A stretch of DNA of 64,000 nucleotides from Firmicutes bacterium UBA3553 (GTDB lineage: Bacteria > Bacillota > Clostridia > Tissierellales > Sedimentibacteraceae). The stretch is taken from NCBI GenBank assembly GCA_002381185.1, contig DFOA01000033.1, positions 115,383-179,382 on the forward strand. The letters are read 5' to 3'. A program made the translations under genes and the position numbers. Positions 8,440 through 15,515 of the stretch are shown here, in pieces; the first letter of the stretch is position 1, and each line of letters opens with the position of its first letter. The notes under the pieces were generated by a model, which saw only the letters and a list, made by a program, of their open reading frames with translations, was not told the DNA's origin and did not search any database.

Positions 8440-9207
8440 ATGAAAGACATTATCCTGGAAAAACTCAAAAATGCAAGTGGGAAGGTTGGATTTTATTATA
8501 AAAATCTTGTAACAAACGAAGAGATTGCATTTAATGAAAATGAGCCATTCTTAGCCGCCAGTGTTATAAAGCTTCCTATATTGGCTGCGATATTTCGTGA
8601 TGCAGCCATTGGAAGTACGGATTTATCAGAATTGATTAAGGTTAAACATACGGATAAAGTTCCAAGCTGCGGTGCTCTTAACTTATTTACTAATGAACCA
8701 CATGTTGACATAAGGACGCTTTGCAGGCTGATGATAACTATAAGCGATAATACAGCTACAAATGTTTTAATAAGTTACTTTACAATAGAAGCTTTAAGCA
8801 AGAAGTTTAATGAAATGGGTTTAGTGAAAACAAAACTTAACAGATTATTATTTGACAGTGAAGCCGCAAATCAGGGTAAACAAAATGTATTTGCTCCGAA
8901 AGAAATAGGTGCCTTATTAGAGCAAGTATATAACAGAACATTTGTAAATAAAAACATATCAAAGGAAATGGAAGATATACTGTTAGAACAACAGGTTAAT
9001 CATAAAATTCCCGGCAGATTGCCAGATGCTAAGATAGCACATAAAACAGGCGAGGATGATGGAATTACCCATGATGCGGCTATTGTTTATGCTGATGAAC
9101 CATTTATAATAGTATTTGCTTCTAACGATACAGATGTTCCGGAATTTGAACAGCTGATCAGAGATGTTTCGTTTGATTGCTATAAGAAAAATTCCAGTCA
9201 TAAGTAA
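8440..9207 (+). CDS. Cytosolic class A beta-lactamase-like serine hydrolase (catalytic motifs intact)
   Basis: A 255-residue protein with no signal peptide. All three serine-hydrolase motifs of the beta-lactamase/penicillin-binding-protein fold are present: Ser41-V-I-Lys44 (FLAASVIKLPIL), Ser102-Asp103-Asn104 and Lys202-Thr203-Gly204. A Glu equivalent to Glu166 of true beta-lactamases is not obvious, and the N-terminus lacks an export signal. It is therefore more likely a cytosolic amidase, esterase or D-amino-acid peptidase than a resistance enzyme. As last gene of the sigma-54 operon it probably acts on the same substrate as the amidohydrolase. It is the active paralogue of the pseudoenzyme at 4643; both share NRLLxDxE and the GEDxGIxHD stretch. 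Confidence 0.85.
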   Translation: MKDIILEKLKNASGKVGFYYKNLVTNEEIAFNENEPFLAASVIKLPILAAIFRDAAIGSTDLSELIKVKHTDKVPSCGALNLFTNEPHVDIRTLCRLMITISDNTATNVLISYFTIEALSKKFNEMGLVKTKLNRLLFDSEAANQGKQNVFAPKEIGALLEQVYNRTFVNKNISKEMEDILLEQQVNHKIPGRLPDAKIAHKTGEDDGITHDAAIVYADEPFIIVFASNDTDVPEFEQLIRDVSFDCYKKNSSHK

Positions 9208-9573
9208 AAAATGGCGCTGTTGCACTAAGAATGAAAATTCCTCTGTCATGCAGACAATTAAAAACAAAAAACTTTTTATGCCAATCGTAGTTGATACGGT
9301 TGGCATAATTTATTATACGATATGTTTAAATGAGAAATTATCATTAATTGCTCATATTTCAAGATATGTCAGAAAAATGTCATAATCCTGTCATTGACAT
9401 CTACTTCCAAATTATTTCAATTTATTCAAGAATATCATATAATTGCTTATTGGACTTTAAAAAAGTGGGTTTCTAAAAGGGTTAAAAGTACAATAAAAGG
9501 GGGGAGTACTTATAAAATATTTGATTAAGCAAAAACAATTAACTGAAAAATGAAAAGATTTAGAGGAGAAACT
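9208..9573 (+). other. Intergenic region with a hairpin and an AT-rich leader
   Basis: After the serine hydrolase, a 13-bp hairpin (TATGCCAATCGTA paired with TACGGTTGGCATA, one wobble, 9277-9307) is followed by attttatta-like sequence and probably ends the sigma-54 operon. A TATAAT at about 9433 preceded 17 bases earlier by TTTCAA could serve the EAL unit, though the -35 is weak. Arms AAGTAC/GTACTT at 9486-9511 enclose a G-run. I see no coding region. Confidence 0.5.
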
Positions 9574-9798
9574 ATGACGAAAATAAAAAGCATAAATACA
9601 AAATTGGTTATTGTATCTTTGTTGCAGGTTTTATGCATAGGTCTTGGCATAATTACGTATTTGAAGTTTTATTTATCTAAGAACATTGACAATAATTATT
9701 TTATATACATTATCAAAGATGATGAAAAATTAGCCAATGTATTGAATTTACAGAACATATCAAGCAGGAGCATGAATAATGGCATGGAATATTCTTAA
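9574..9798 (+). CDS. Small single-pass membrane protein overlapping an EAL gene (possible remnant N-terminus)
   Basis: A 74-residue ORF starting at the ATG with GAGGAG 6 bases upstream. It has a short basic start, one hydrophobic segment (about residues 10-32, LVIVSLLQVLCIGLGIITYL) and a polar tail. It overlaps the EAL gene by 20 bases in another frame. It may be a true membrane partner translated in tandem with the EAL protein. It may also be the membrane-anchored N-terminus of a once longer signalling protein that lost its middle and went out of frame. I recognise no domain in the tail. Confidence 0.5.
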   Translation: MTKIKSINTKLVIVSLLQVLCIGLGIITYLKFYLSKNIDNNYFIYIIKDDEKLANVLNLQNISSRSMNNGMEYS

Positions 9799-10579
9799 AG
9801 AAAGTGATGTTTTAAAGAAGGCTGTGGACAATAATGAGTTCATTCTCAACTATCAGCCGATTGTAGATGCCGTTACATATGAGACCTTGTGGATTGAGGC
9901 ATTAATGAGATGGCGCAGCAGTATAATCGGAACTGTATCTCCTGAAAAATTTATTCCGGCATTAGAGGAAAAAAATCTCATGCTTACGGTAGGGGAGTGG
10001 GTTCTTAAAAATGCATGCATCCAGCTGAAGAAATGGCATAATCGCGGGTATACAAGCAGCGGCATATCTGTAAATGTTTCTCCTGTACAGCTACGGCAGC
10101 ATAATTTTGCAGAAGCAGTGCAAAATGTCCTGGGAGAAACAGGGTTAAAACCCGAATGCCTTTCGCTTGAAATAACGGAGAGCATTAAATTAGAGGAAGC
10201 TCCTTATATTATAAAGATGTTAAGAGATCTGAAGAAGACAGGAGTAAGGATTTCAATCGATGATTTCGGGACAGGATACAATTGCCTGAAATACTTGCAG
10301 GAATTGGAGTTTACCAGCTTGAAAATAGACAGGGCATTTGTTGCAAACCTGAAAAATGATAGGGGAAGAATGTTGATTGACAGCATAATTTCACTTGGAC
10401 ACAGAATGGGGGTAAAAGTTATAGCAGAAGGTACCGAAACTGTCGAACAGTGTGAACAGCTTAAGGAAATGGGATGTGATATGCTTCAGGGATATTATTT
10501 TTGTAAACCCGTATCTGCTGAAAAGTTATATTTTTTCTTTGAGAACAGCTGCATAAATGAAAGAAATGGTTCAGAATAA
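9779..10579 (+). CDS. EAL-domain cyclic-di-GMP phosphodiesterase
   Basis: A 266-residue protein that is nearly all EAL domain. Catalytic and binding motifs are present in order: EALMRW (Glu-Ala-Leu), NVSPVQL, LEITES, IDDFGTGYN, LKIDRAFV, IAEGTET and QGYYFCKP. The metal-binding Glu, Asn, Asp-Asp, Lys and general-base positions look intact, so it should hydrolyse c-di-GMP to pGpG. The ATG has its own AGGAG 8 bases upstream inside the preceding ORF, supporting independent initiation. No GGDEF or sensor domain is attached. If it is not membrane-linked through the overlapping 74-residue protein, it acts as a free cytosolic enzyme. Confidence 0.9.
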   Translation: MAWNILKESDVLKKAVDNNEFILNYQPIVDAVTYETLWIEALMRWRSSIIGTVSPEKFIPALEEKNLMLTVGEWVLKNACIQLKKWHNRGYTSSGISVNVSPVQLRQHNFAEAVQNVLGETGLKPECLSLEITESIKLEEAPYIIKMLRDLKKTGVRISIDDFGTGYNCLKYLQELEFTSLKIDRAFVANLKNDRGRMLIDSIISLGHRMGVKVIAEGTETVEQCEQLKEMGCDMLQGYYFCKPVSAEKLYFFFENSCINERNGSE

Positions 10580-10646
10580 TACAATATCTTAAATAATATA
10601 GATAAAATGGACTTGTGGTGATATTATATTAGTCAAGCAACAGATA

Positions 10647-10660
10647 TTATGTTAACATAA
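10647..10660. promoter_or_regulatory. 14-bp perfect palindrome, candidate operator of the HTH gene
   Basis: TTATGTTAACATAA is self-complementary and ends 40 bases before the ATG of the HTH protein at 10701. A self-regulating operator is a reasonable guess; no binding data can be read from sequence. Confidence 0.35.
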
Positions 10661-10700
10661 GTTCATCAATTTTTGCATTAAAAGAGGAAAATAAGTAGAC

Positions 10701-12335
10701 ATGAACAATATGACATTTGGTGAATGCCTCAAATGTATGCTTTCAGCTTTAGATGTAAGCATGAATCGCCTAGCTAAATCTATAAATGTAGACAATTCGC
10801 TTGTTAACAGATGGGTTCATGGGGAAAGGATTCCTCCTTATGGTTCGTCTTATATTGAAAACATTGCAGGGTATCTGTCTAAAAATGTTCACAATGCGTA
10901 CCAAATTAAAAATCTTAATGAACTTTTCATTAGACAAGGCTTGTACCCAAGCAATACAAGCAATATAGAAGATAGAATAAAAAGGGTTTTGTCAGAAGCT
11001 CAAGGGTATTCATATGAATGTAAAAAAAGGATTTTGAAGGATAAAAGAATAAAAATCAAGGGAAAAACAGCAGAAGAAAAAAATTACAAAGCAAAGTTTG
11101 AAGGTTCAATTAAAACCAACACTGAGCCACATATTTTTCAAATGAAAACGACAGATGATATATTTGCATTATCAAGCAATGATAAAGTAATCTTAGGTTC
11201 AGACAATATAAATATGCTTGTGCTTGACTTGCTTGATGAAGCGGTACGAGCCGATTGGCATAAAAATAAAATAATTTATATGACTTACAATAGCAATGTG
11301 GTAAGAACTGATGATGAAATTGCTAATATAAGAAATCGTTTTATAAGGGCAATAAAAAATGGATGGAAAATTATTATTCTGATAAAGCTGGACAATGATT
11401 TATGCAGGATATTAAACTTTATTAAGTTTGCTATGCCGCTGATTATATCAGGAGGTTTGATAACATATTATTATAACAGATACGGTTTATTTGATGTAGA
11501 AAGGGAAGCATTTGTAATTCCGGAAATCGGTGCAGTGTCCAGTTTTGTATACAACAATTGCAATTCAGAACTAAATACTGCATTTTATCTGAAGAGCGGA
11601 AGCGCTGTCAATGTATTCAAAGAATATTTTGAAGCTATGCTTAAGAATGATGCTCATCCGTTAATAAGAAATTTTGCGATGAATGAATATGCGGAGTATT
11701 GCCGTATTTTAACTGAAGCTGATGAAGCGGTAGGCAGCCGGATGTCGTATAAATCTAATTTAAATACATTAATGCTGCCTGAACAAATATATATAAAACT
11801 GCTGAAAAAGTACAAGCTTTCTGATGATGTGATAGGCTTCGCATTTAAAAATTACAAAAAACAGTGCCATTCTTTTAAAAGGAACATAAGACATTACGAG
11901 TACAACGAAATATATCTTATGGATTCAATTAACAGCTTAATAGAGGGACAAGAGTTTTATTTGTATTACTATTCGGGAATTCAACAGATAAAATTGGATA
12001 TTGAAGATATTATCGAATTATTGAAAAATATCATACATAATCTTGAAACATACAAGCATTATAACATTTCATTTATAAATGAAAGGGCTGAGAGCCTGAC
12101 AGCAATAAAAAATTTTTCTTTTGTGCTAAAAGAGAGAAAAGCATTATTTTATGAGAATTACAGGTTGAAAGACAATTATCCCGAAGTAAGCGTTTTTGTA
12201 GATGAGCCACTTTTTGTAAAGGCTTTTGAAGAATACTTCAGAAGAACTTGGGACGAAAATATTGCACCGGTACATAAAGAAAAATTAGAAGTCATAAAAC
12301 TTCTTCAAAGACATATGGATGCTCTCGAATACTAA
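10701..12335 (+). CDS. Large orphan protein with N-terminal XRE-like HTH
   Basis: A 544-residue protein. Residues ~8-45 form a lambda-repressor-like HTH (ALDVSMNRLAKSINVDNSLVNRWVHGERIPP). The next ~65 residues are basic and charged. From about residue 145 to the end there is a long mixed alpha/beta region that I do not recognise; it has no membrane segment or signal peptide. Patches such as IIYMTYNSN and GWKIIILIKLDND look like buried beta strands of a globular domain. The protein is probably a DNA-binding regulator with an unknown sensor or effector part. It stands alone: the EAL gene ends 121 bases before, and the next feature is a separate small transcript. GAGGAA lies about 13 bases before the ATG, a longer gap than usual here. 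Confidence 0.6.
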   Translation: MNNMTFGECLKCMLSALDVSMNRLAKSINVDNSLVNRWVHGERIPPYGSSYIENIAGYLSKNVHNAYQIKNLNELFIRQGLYPSNTSNIEDRIKRVLSEAQGYSYECKKRILKDKRIKIKGKTAEEKNYKAKFEGSIKTNTEPHIFQMKTTDDIFALSSNDKVILGSDNINMLVLDLLDEAVRADWHKNKIIYMTYNSNVVRTDDEIANIRNRFIRAIKNGWKIIILIKLDNDLCRILNFIKFAMPLIISGGLITYYYNRYGLFDVEREAFVIPEIGAVSSFVYNNCNSELNTAFYLKSGSAVNVFKEYFEAMLKNDAHPLIRNFAMNEYAEYCRILTEADEAVGSRMSYKSNLNTLMLPEQIYIKLLKKYKLSDDVIGFAFKNYKKQCHSFKRNIRHYEYNEIYLMDSINSLIEGQEFYLYYYSGIQQIKLDIEDIIELLKNIIHNLETYKHYNISFINERAESLTAIKNFSFVLKERKALFYENYRLKDNYPEVSVFVDEPLFVKAFEEYFRRTWDENIAPVHKEKLEVIKLLQRHMDALEY

Positions 12336-12372
12336 GAAATAAAATGTTTTCCTGGAAATATAAAACGTAATA

Positions 12373-12381
12373 TGTTATAAT
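12373..12381 (+). promoter_or_regulatory. Extended -10 promoter of the 33-residue membrane peptide
   Basis: TGTTATAAT combines a TG dinucleotide with a consensus -10 hexamer (TGn-TATAAT), 41 bases before the small ORF. No clear -35, as expected for an extended -10 promoter. Confidence 0.45.
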
Positions 12382-12421
12382 AATATACAATATAATTAAA
12401 ATCTAAACTCAGAGGTGCAAT

Positions 12422-12523
12422 ATGTTTGCTTACAAATTGTGGTTAAAGGTTAGGAGATTTTGTATAGTCGCATTAATAGGCATTATAGCATTTTCGTATA
12501 TTTCACAATATTTTTTTAAATGA
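12422..12523 (+). CDS. 33-residue membrane peptide
   Basis: A short ORF with a good ribosome site (GAGGTG, 5 bases before the ATG) and an upstream extended -10 promoter. The peptide starts MFAYKLWLKVRR, continues with a hydrophobic segment of about 15 residues (FCIVALIGIIAFSYI) and ends SQYFFK. The basic N-terminal part and single helix suggest a small inner-membrane protein with a cytosolic N-terminus. It could be a regulator of a membrane complex, a toxin-like peptide or a leader peptide. It does not overlap any other gene, and a structured region with a terminator follows. Function unknown. Confidence 0.5.
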   Translation: MFAYKLWLKVRRFCIVALIGIIAFSYISQYFFK

Positions 12524-12552
12524 AGTGATATCACATTTGAAATACACTTAGC

Positions 12553-12628
12553 TTCTGGGTTAGGGAGCGTGGTCCGTAAAATTCGGACAATCAGAAACCC
12601 CATAATGAATTTATGGGGTTATTTTGAT
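12553..12628 (+). terminator. Structured RNA element ending in an intrinsic terminator
   Basis: The terminator is AACCCCATAA (12596-12605) paired with TTATGGGGTT (12611-12620), followed by attttgat. Just upstream, TTCTG/CAGAA (12553-12557 and 12592-12596) enclose a hairpin GTCCG/CGGAC (12572-12588) and the unpaired tract AGGGAGCGTG. GGGTT at 12557-12561 can pair with AACCC of the terminator arm, giving an alternative fold. This layout resembles an attenuator or small riboswitch, but it matches no class I know. It may simply be the 3' end of the small-peptide mRNA. Confidence 0.55.
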
Positions 12629-12638
12629 AAAAAATTAA

Positions 12639-12667
12639 TTTACATAAATTGCAAACTTGTGTATAAT
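12639..12667 (+). promoter_or_regulatory. Sigma-A promoter of the molybdopterin-binding protein gene
   Basis: -35 TTTACA (12639-12644), a 17-base spacer, and consensus -10 TATAAT (12662-12667). The start near 12674 lies just before the ModE-type operator. Confidence 0.75.
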
Positions 12668-12677
12668 AGTTATGAAA

Positions 12678-12705
12678 GTCGTTATTTTAGAAAAAATGTA
12701 ACGAT
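12678..12705. promoter_or_regulatory. ModE-type operator
   Basis: Two 11-base half-sites, GTCGTTATTTT and AATGTAACGAT, separated by 6 bases. This is the length and spacing of the known ModE site (ATCGYTATATA-N6-TATATAACGAT); 8 and 9 of 11 positions agree. It covers about +5 to +32 of the promoter above, so bound repressor would block transcription. The ModE-like protein is encoded at 16626-16970. Confidence 0.65.
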
Positions 12706-12782
12706 GAAATATAAAAAGGGATGTCATAGAAATTTTACATGGATAAAATTCATCTATAAAATTACAGCATCAGGAGGACGAA

Positions 12783-13817
12783 ATGAAACAAATTAAGACT
12801 GTCGATGCAGCAGGCCATATACTTTGCCATGATATTACTCAAATCATCAAAGGTGTTACAAAAGACGTAGTATTTAAAAAGGGACATGTTGTAAGGGAAG
12901 AGGATATACCGGTGCTTCTTTCTGTTGGCAAAGAAAATCTTTATGTCTGGGAAAACCAGGAAGGCATGCTTCACGAAAATGAAGCCGCAGAAATACTGTA
13001 TGGAATCTGCAAAAATAATCATATGAAACCCTCGCCGGTTAAAGAAGGAAAAATAGAAGTAATCGCCGATGCGGACGGTTTGTTCAAATTGGATACAGAA
13101 AGACTTTATCAGATAAACAGCCTTGGAGAAATGATGATAGCAACAAGGCACGGTAACACAGCGGTCAAAAAGGGAGATAAATTAGCCGGAACAAGAATAA
13201 TCCCATTGATCATAGAAGAACATAAAATGAAAAAGGCTCAAGAAATAGGAGCAGGCAAACCGCTGATGGAAATTTTGCCTTTCAAGCATAAAAAAATTGG
13301 CATAGTTACAACAGGAAGCGAAGTTTTCCACGGAAGAATTAAGGACACATTCGGACCCGTTGTGATGGAAAAATTCGGTGAATTCGACACGGAAATTTTA
13401 GGACAGACAATTGTGGACGATGACAAAAAAGAAATATCCGCAGCAATCCTATCATTTATTGAAAAAGGTGCAGATGTTGTAGTCTGTACAGGAGGCATGA
13501 GTGTTGACCCTGACGACTGTACACCGGGAGCAATCAAGGACACGGGAGCGGATATAATTACATATGGAGCACCTGTACTTCCGGGAGCTATGCTTTTAGT
13601 ATCCTATTATAATTACGGCGGAAAGAAAATTCCTGTTATAGGTCTTCCGGGATGTGTCATGTATGCAAAACGAACTATTTTTGACTTAGTTTTGCCAAGA
13701 ATCATGGCAGATGACAAAATTACCAAATCAGATATTGATAAACTTGGACAGGGCGGATTATGCCTTAATTGTAATGTCTGTACATATCCTAACTGCGGAT
13801 TTGGCAAAGGCAACTGA
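12783..13817 (+). CDS. Molybdopterin-binding (MoeA-like) protein with C-terminal cysteine cluster
   Basis: A 344-residue cytosolic protein. The C-terminal half has the MoCF/MogA-type fold: KIGIVTTGSEVFHGRI near residue 175, then ADVVVCTGGMSVDPDDCTPGAI with the T-G-G-M-S molybdopterin loop. The N-terminal ~150 residues are shorter than in full MoeA. The last 25 residues add CLNCNVCTYPNCGFGK (C-x2-C-x2-C-x4-C), which could hold an Fe-S cluster or zinc. It probably binds or hands over molybdopterin for molybdenum hydroxylases or formate dehydrogenase not present in this window. The ModE-type operator upstream and modABC downstream fit a molybdenum role. AGGAGG lies 5 bases before the ATG. Confidence 0.85.
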   Translation: MKQIKTVDAAGHILCHDITQIIKGVTKDVVFKKGHVVREEDIPVLLSVGKENLYVWENQEGMLHENEAAEILYGICKNNHMKPSPVKEGKIEVIADADGLFKLDTERLYQINSLGEMMIATRHGNTAVKKGDKLAGTRIIPLIIEEHKMKKAQEIGAGKPLMEILPFKHKKIGIVTTGSEVFHGRIKDTFGPVVMEKFGEFDTEILGQTIVDDDKKEISAAILSFIEKGADVVVCTGGMSVDPDDCTPGAIKDTGADIITYGAPVLPGAMLLVSYYNYGGKKIPVIGLPGCVMYAKRTIFDLVLPRIMADDKITKSDIDKLGQGGLCLNCNVCTYPNCGFGKGN

Positions 13818-13823
13818 TACCTT

Positions 13824-13868
13824 AATATTGTATTTAATTATCTGCTTTAGTTAATTAAATACAATATT
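13824..13868. repeat. 17-bp AT-rich inverted repeat between moeA-like gene and modA
   Basis: AATATTGTATTTAATTA (13824-13840) and its exact complement (13852-13868) flank an 11-base loop. It follows the stop codon by 6 bases and may act as a weak bidirectional terminator, although it has little G+C and no T-run. Confidence 0.6.
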
Positions 13869-13905
13869 TATAACGCCAGCGTTATATTTGAAAAAAGCTA
13901 GCGAT
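13869..13905. promoter_or_regulatory. Overlapping ModE-type operators upstream of modA
   Basis: TATAACGC-CA-GCGTTATA (13869-13886) is a perfect dyad built from the ModE half-site TATAACG. Overlapping it, AGCGTTATATT (13878-13888), six bases, then AAGCTAGCGAT (13895-13905) matches the ModE consensus at 16 of 22 positions. Molybdate-bound ModE would switch off modABC here. Confidence 0.6.
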
Positions 13906-13977
13906 ATTTAATCAATATAAATTTCGTTGGTTATTTAAATAAAAAAATAATATAAGTTAAAAAGGAGCTCATGAAAA

Positions 13978-14820
13978 ATGAAAAAAATTATCAGTTTATT
14001 TTTAATTCTATGTATGGTATTCTCATTAGTAGGATGCAATGCAAATAACCCAAAAGTTGAAAACAATGATCAGGCAGAAAATGCAACGCCTGAAGAACCA
14101 GCAAAACCGGAGGAACCAGCACAGACTGAAGCAACATTACTTGTGGCTGCTGCGGCAAGCTTGAAAAATTGTATGGATGATGAATTAATACCGCTGTTTA
14201 CAGAACAAAACCCTAACATCAAAGTTAATGCTACATATGACAGCTCGGGAAAACTTCAGACACAGATAGAAGAAGGAGCAGAAGTAGACGTATTTATGTC
14301 GGCAGCAATGAAGCAGATGAATGCTCTTAATGAAAAAGGATTAATCGCAGAAAACTCCATAGTTGAACTTTTGGAAAACAAAATCGTATTAATTGTACCA
14401 AATGGCAGTGATAAGGGAATAAGCAAATTTGAAGAAATAATAAATGCTGATACAATTGCTGTAGGAGATCCGGAAAGTGTACCGGCAGGACAATATGCAA
14501 AGGAAGCACTTGAAAATCTTGGAATATGGGATCAAGTTTCCGCAAAAGCAAGCCTGGGTACAAATGTTACAGAAGTGCTGAACTGGGTCGCTGAAGGAAG
14601 TGCTGATGCAGGAGTAGTATATGCAACAGATGCAGCAAGCAATGACGGCGTTTCTGTTGTAGCTGAAGCACCGGAAGGAAGCGTATCAAAAGTAATATAT
14701 CCTGTAGGAATAGTAAAAGCAACAGAAAAGACAGATGCAGCAAAGACATTTACAGAATTTTTGCAAAGTGATGAAGCACTGAAAATATTTGAAACATATG
14801 GATTCACAGCAAATAAATAG
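13978..14820 (+). CDS. modA: Molybdate ABC transporter substrate-binding lipoprotein
   Basis: A 280-residue lipoprotein: the signal peptide ends LVGC (Cys21), then comes an acidic, Pro/Glu-rich linker to about residue 50. The binding domain starts LLVAAAASLKNCMDDELIP, with the ModA-typical A-A-A-S-L loop that hydrogen-bonds the oxyanion. Later features are TYDSSGKLQTQIEEGAEVDVFMSAA and SADAGVVYATDA. It captures molybdate or tungstate outside the cell and delivers it to ModB. First gene of modABC; AAAGGAG lies about 10 bases before the ATG and ModE-like sites lie upstream. The choice between molybdate and tungstate cannot be made from sequence. Confidence 0.93.
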   Translation: MKKIISLFLILCMVFSLVGCNANNPKVENNDQAENATPEEPAKPEEPAQTEATLLVAAAASLKNCMDDELIPLFTEQNPNIKVNATYDSSGKLQTQIEEGAEVDVFMSAAMKQMNALNEKGLIAENSIVELLENKIVLIVPNGSDKGISKFEEIINADTIAVGDPESVPAGQYAKEALENLGIWDQVSAKASLGTNVTEVLNWVAEGSADAGVVYATDAASNDGVSVVAEAPEGSVSKVIYPVGIVKATEKTDAAKTFTEFLQSDEALKIFETYGFTANK

Positions 14821-14828
14821 GAGATAAA

Positions 14829-15515
14829 ATGAAGCTCTCACCAATATTGATATCAATGAAAACAGCATCAGCAGCAATAATAATAACATTTTTTCTTGGA
14901 ATTTTTGCAGCAAGATGGGTTGTAAAAATAAAGTCCGAAAAAATAAAAATGTTATTAGACGGTATATTGACATTGCCCCTGGTATTGCCTCCAACTGTAA
15001 TGGGTTTCTTTGTCTTGCTAATATTTGGTGTAAAAAGACCTTTAGGAAAGTTCCTGTTAGAGTTTTTCAGTGTAAAAATAGTGTTTTCTTGGACAGCCAC
15101 TGTAATAGCGGCTGTTGTCATTTCATTTCCTCTTATGTATCGTTCGGCAAGAGGCGCATTTGAACAGGTCGACCAAAATTTAATAATTGCAGGCAGGACG
15201 CTTGGCATGTCAGAGAACAGAATATTTTGGAAAGTCACAATGCCCATTGCTTTGCCGGGGGTTGCATCAGGAGGGGTGCTGGCATATGCAAGAGGGCTTG
15301 GAGAATTCGGCGCCACAGCTATGATAGCAGGAAACATAGAAAATGTTACAAGAACTCTTCCGCTGGCGATTTATGCGGAGGTTGCGGCAGGAAACATGGA
15401 TTCTGCAATGAATTATGTTGCAGTTGTTCTGGCTATATCATTTATTGTTATTGTGCTGATGAATTACTTCACATTCAGAGGAAGAAAATACTTGAACAGG
15501 GATAAGGTCAAATGA
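14829..15515 (+). CDS. modB: Molybdate ABC transporter permease
   Basis: A 228-residue permease with about five to six membrane segments. The ABC-permease EAA loop is clear (AGRTLGMSENRIFWKVTMPIALPGVASGGVLAYARGLGEFGATAMIAG), where it docks on ModC. ModB signatures LPLVLPPTVMGF and GEFGATAM are present. Starts 8 bases after modA and overlaps modC by 4 bases (ATGA), so translation is probably coupled. Length is usual for ModB. Confidence 0.95.
   Translation: MKLSPILISMKTASAAIIITFFLGIFAARWVVKIKSEKIKMLLDGILTLPLVLPPTVMGFFVLLIFGVKRPLGKFLLEFFSVKIVFSWTATVIAAVVISFPLMYRSARGAFEQVDQNLIIAGRTLGMSENRIFWKVTMPIALPGVASGGVLAYARGLGEFGATAMIAGNIENVTRTLPLAIYAEVAAGNMDSAMNYVAVVLAISFIVIVLMNYFTFRGRKYLNRDKVK

Noticed and set aside
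4643..9207. Two beta-lactamase-like genes as an antibiotic-resistance cassette
   Set aside because: Neither has a signal peptide, one lacks the catalytic Ser, and both sit in a catabolic sigma-54 locus; resistance is unlikely.
12553..12620. Known molybdenum-cofactor riboswitch
   Set aside because: The element is much shorter and lacks the multi-stem layout I would expect. The downstream gene also has its own promoter after the terminator. I report it only as an unassigned structure.
12569..12796. 75-residue plus-strand frame before the molybdopterin-binding gene
   Set aside because: It runs through the terminator hairpin, the promoter and the ModE-type operator, so it is regulatory DNA rather than coding.
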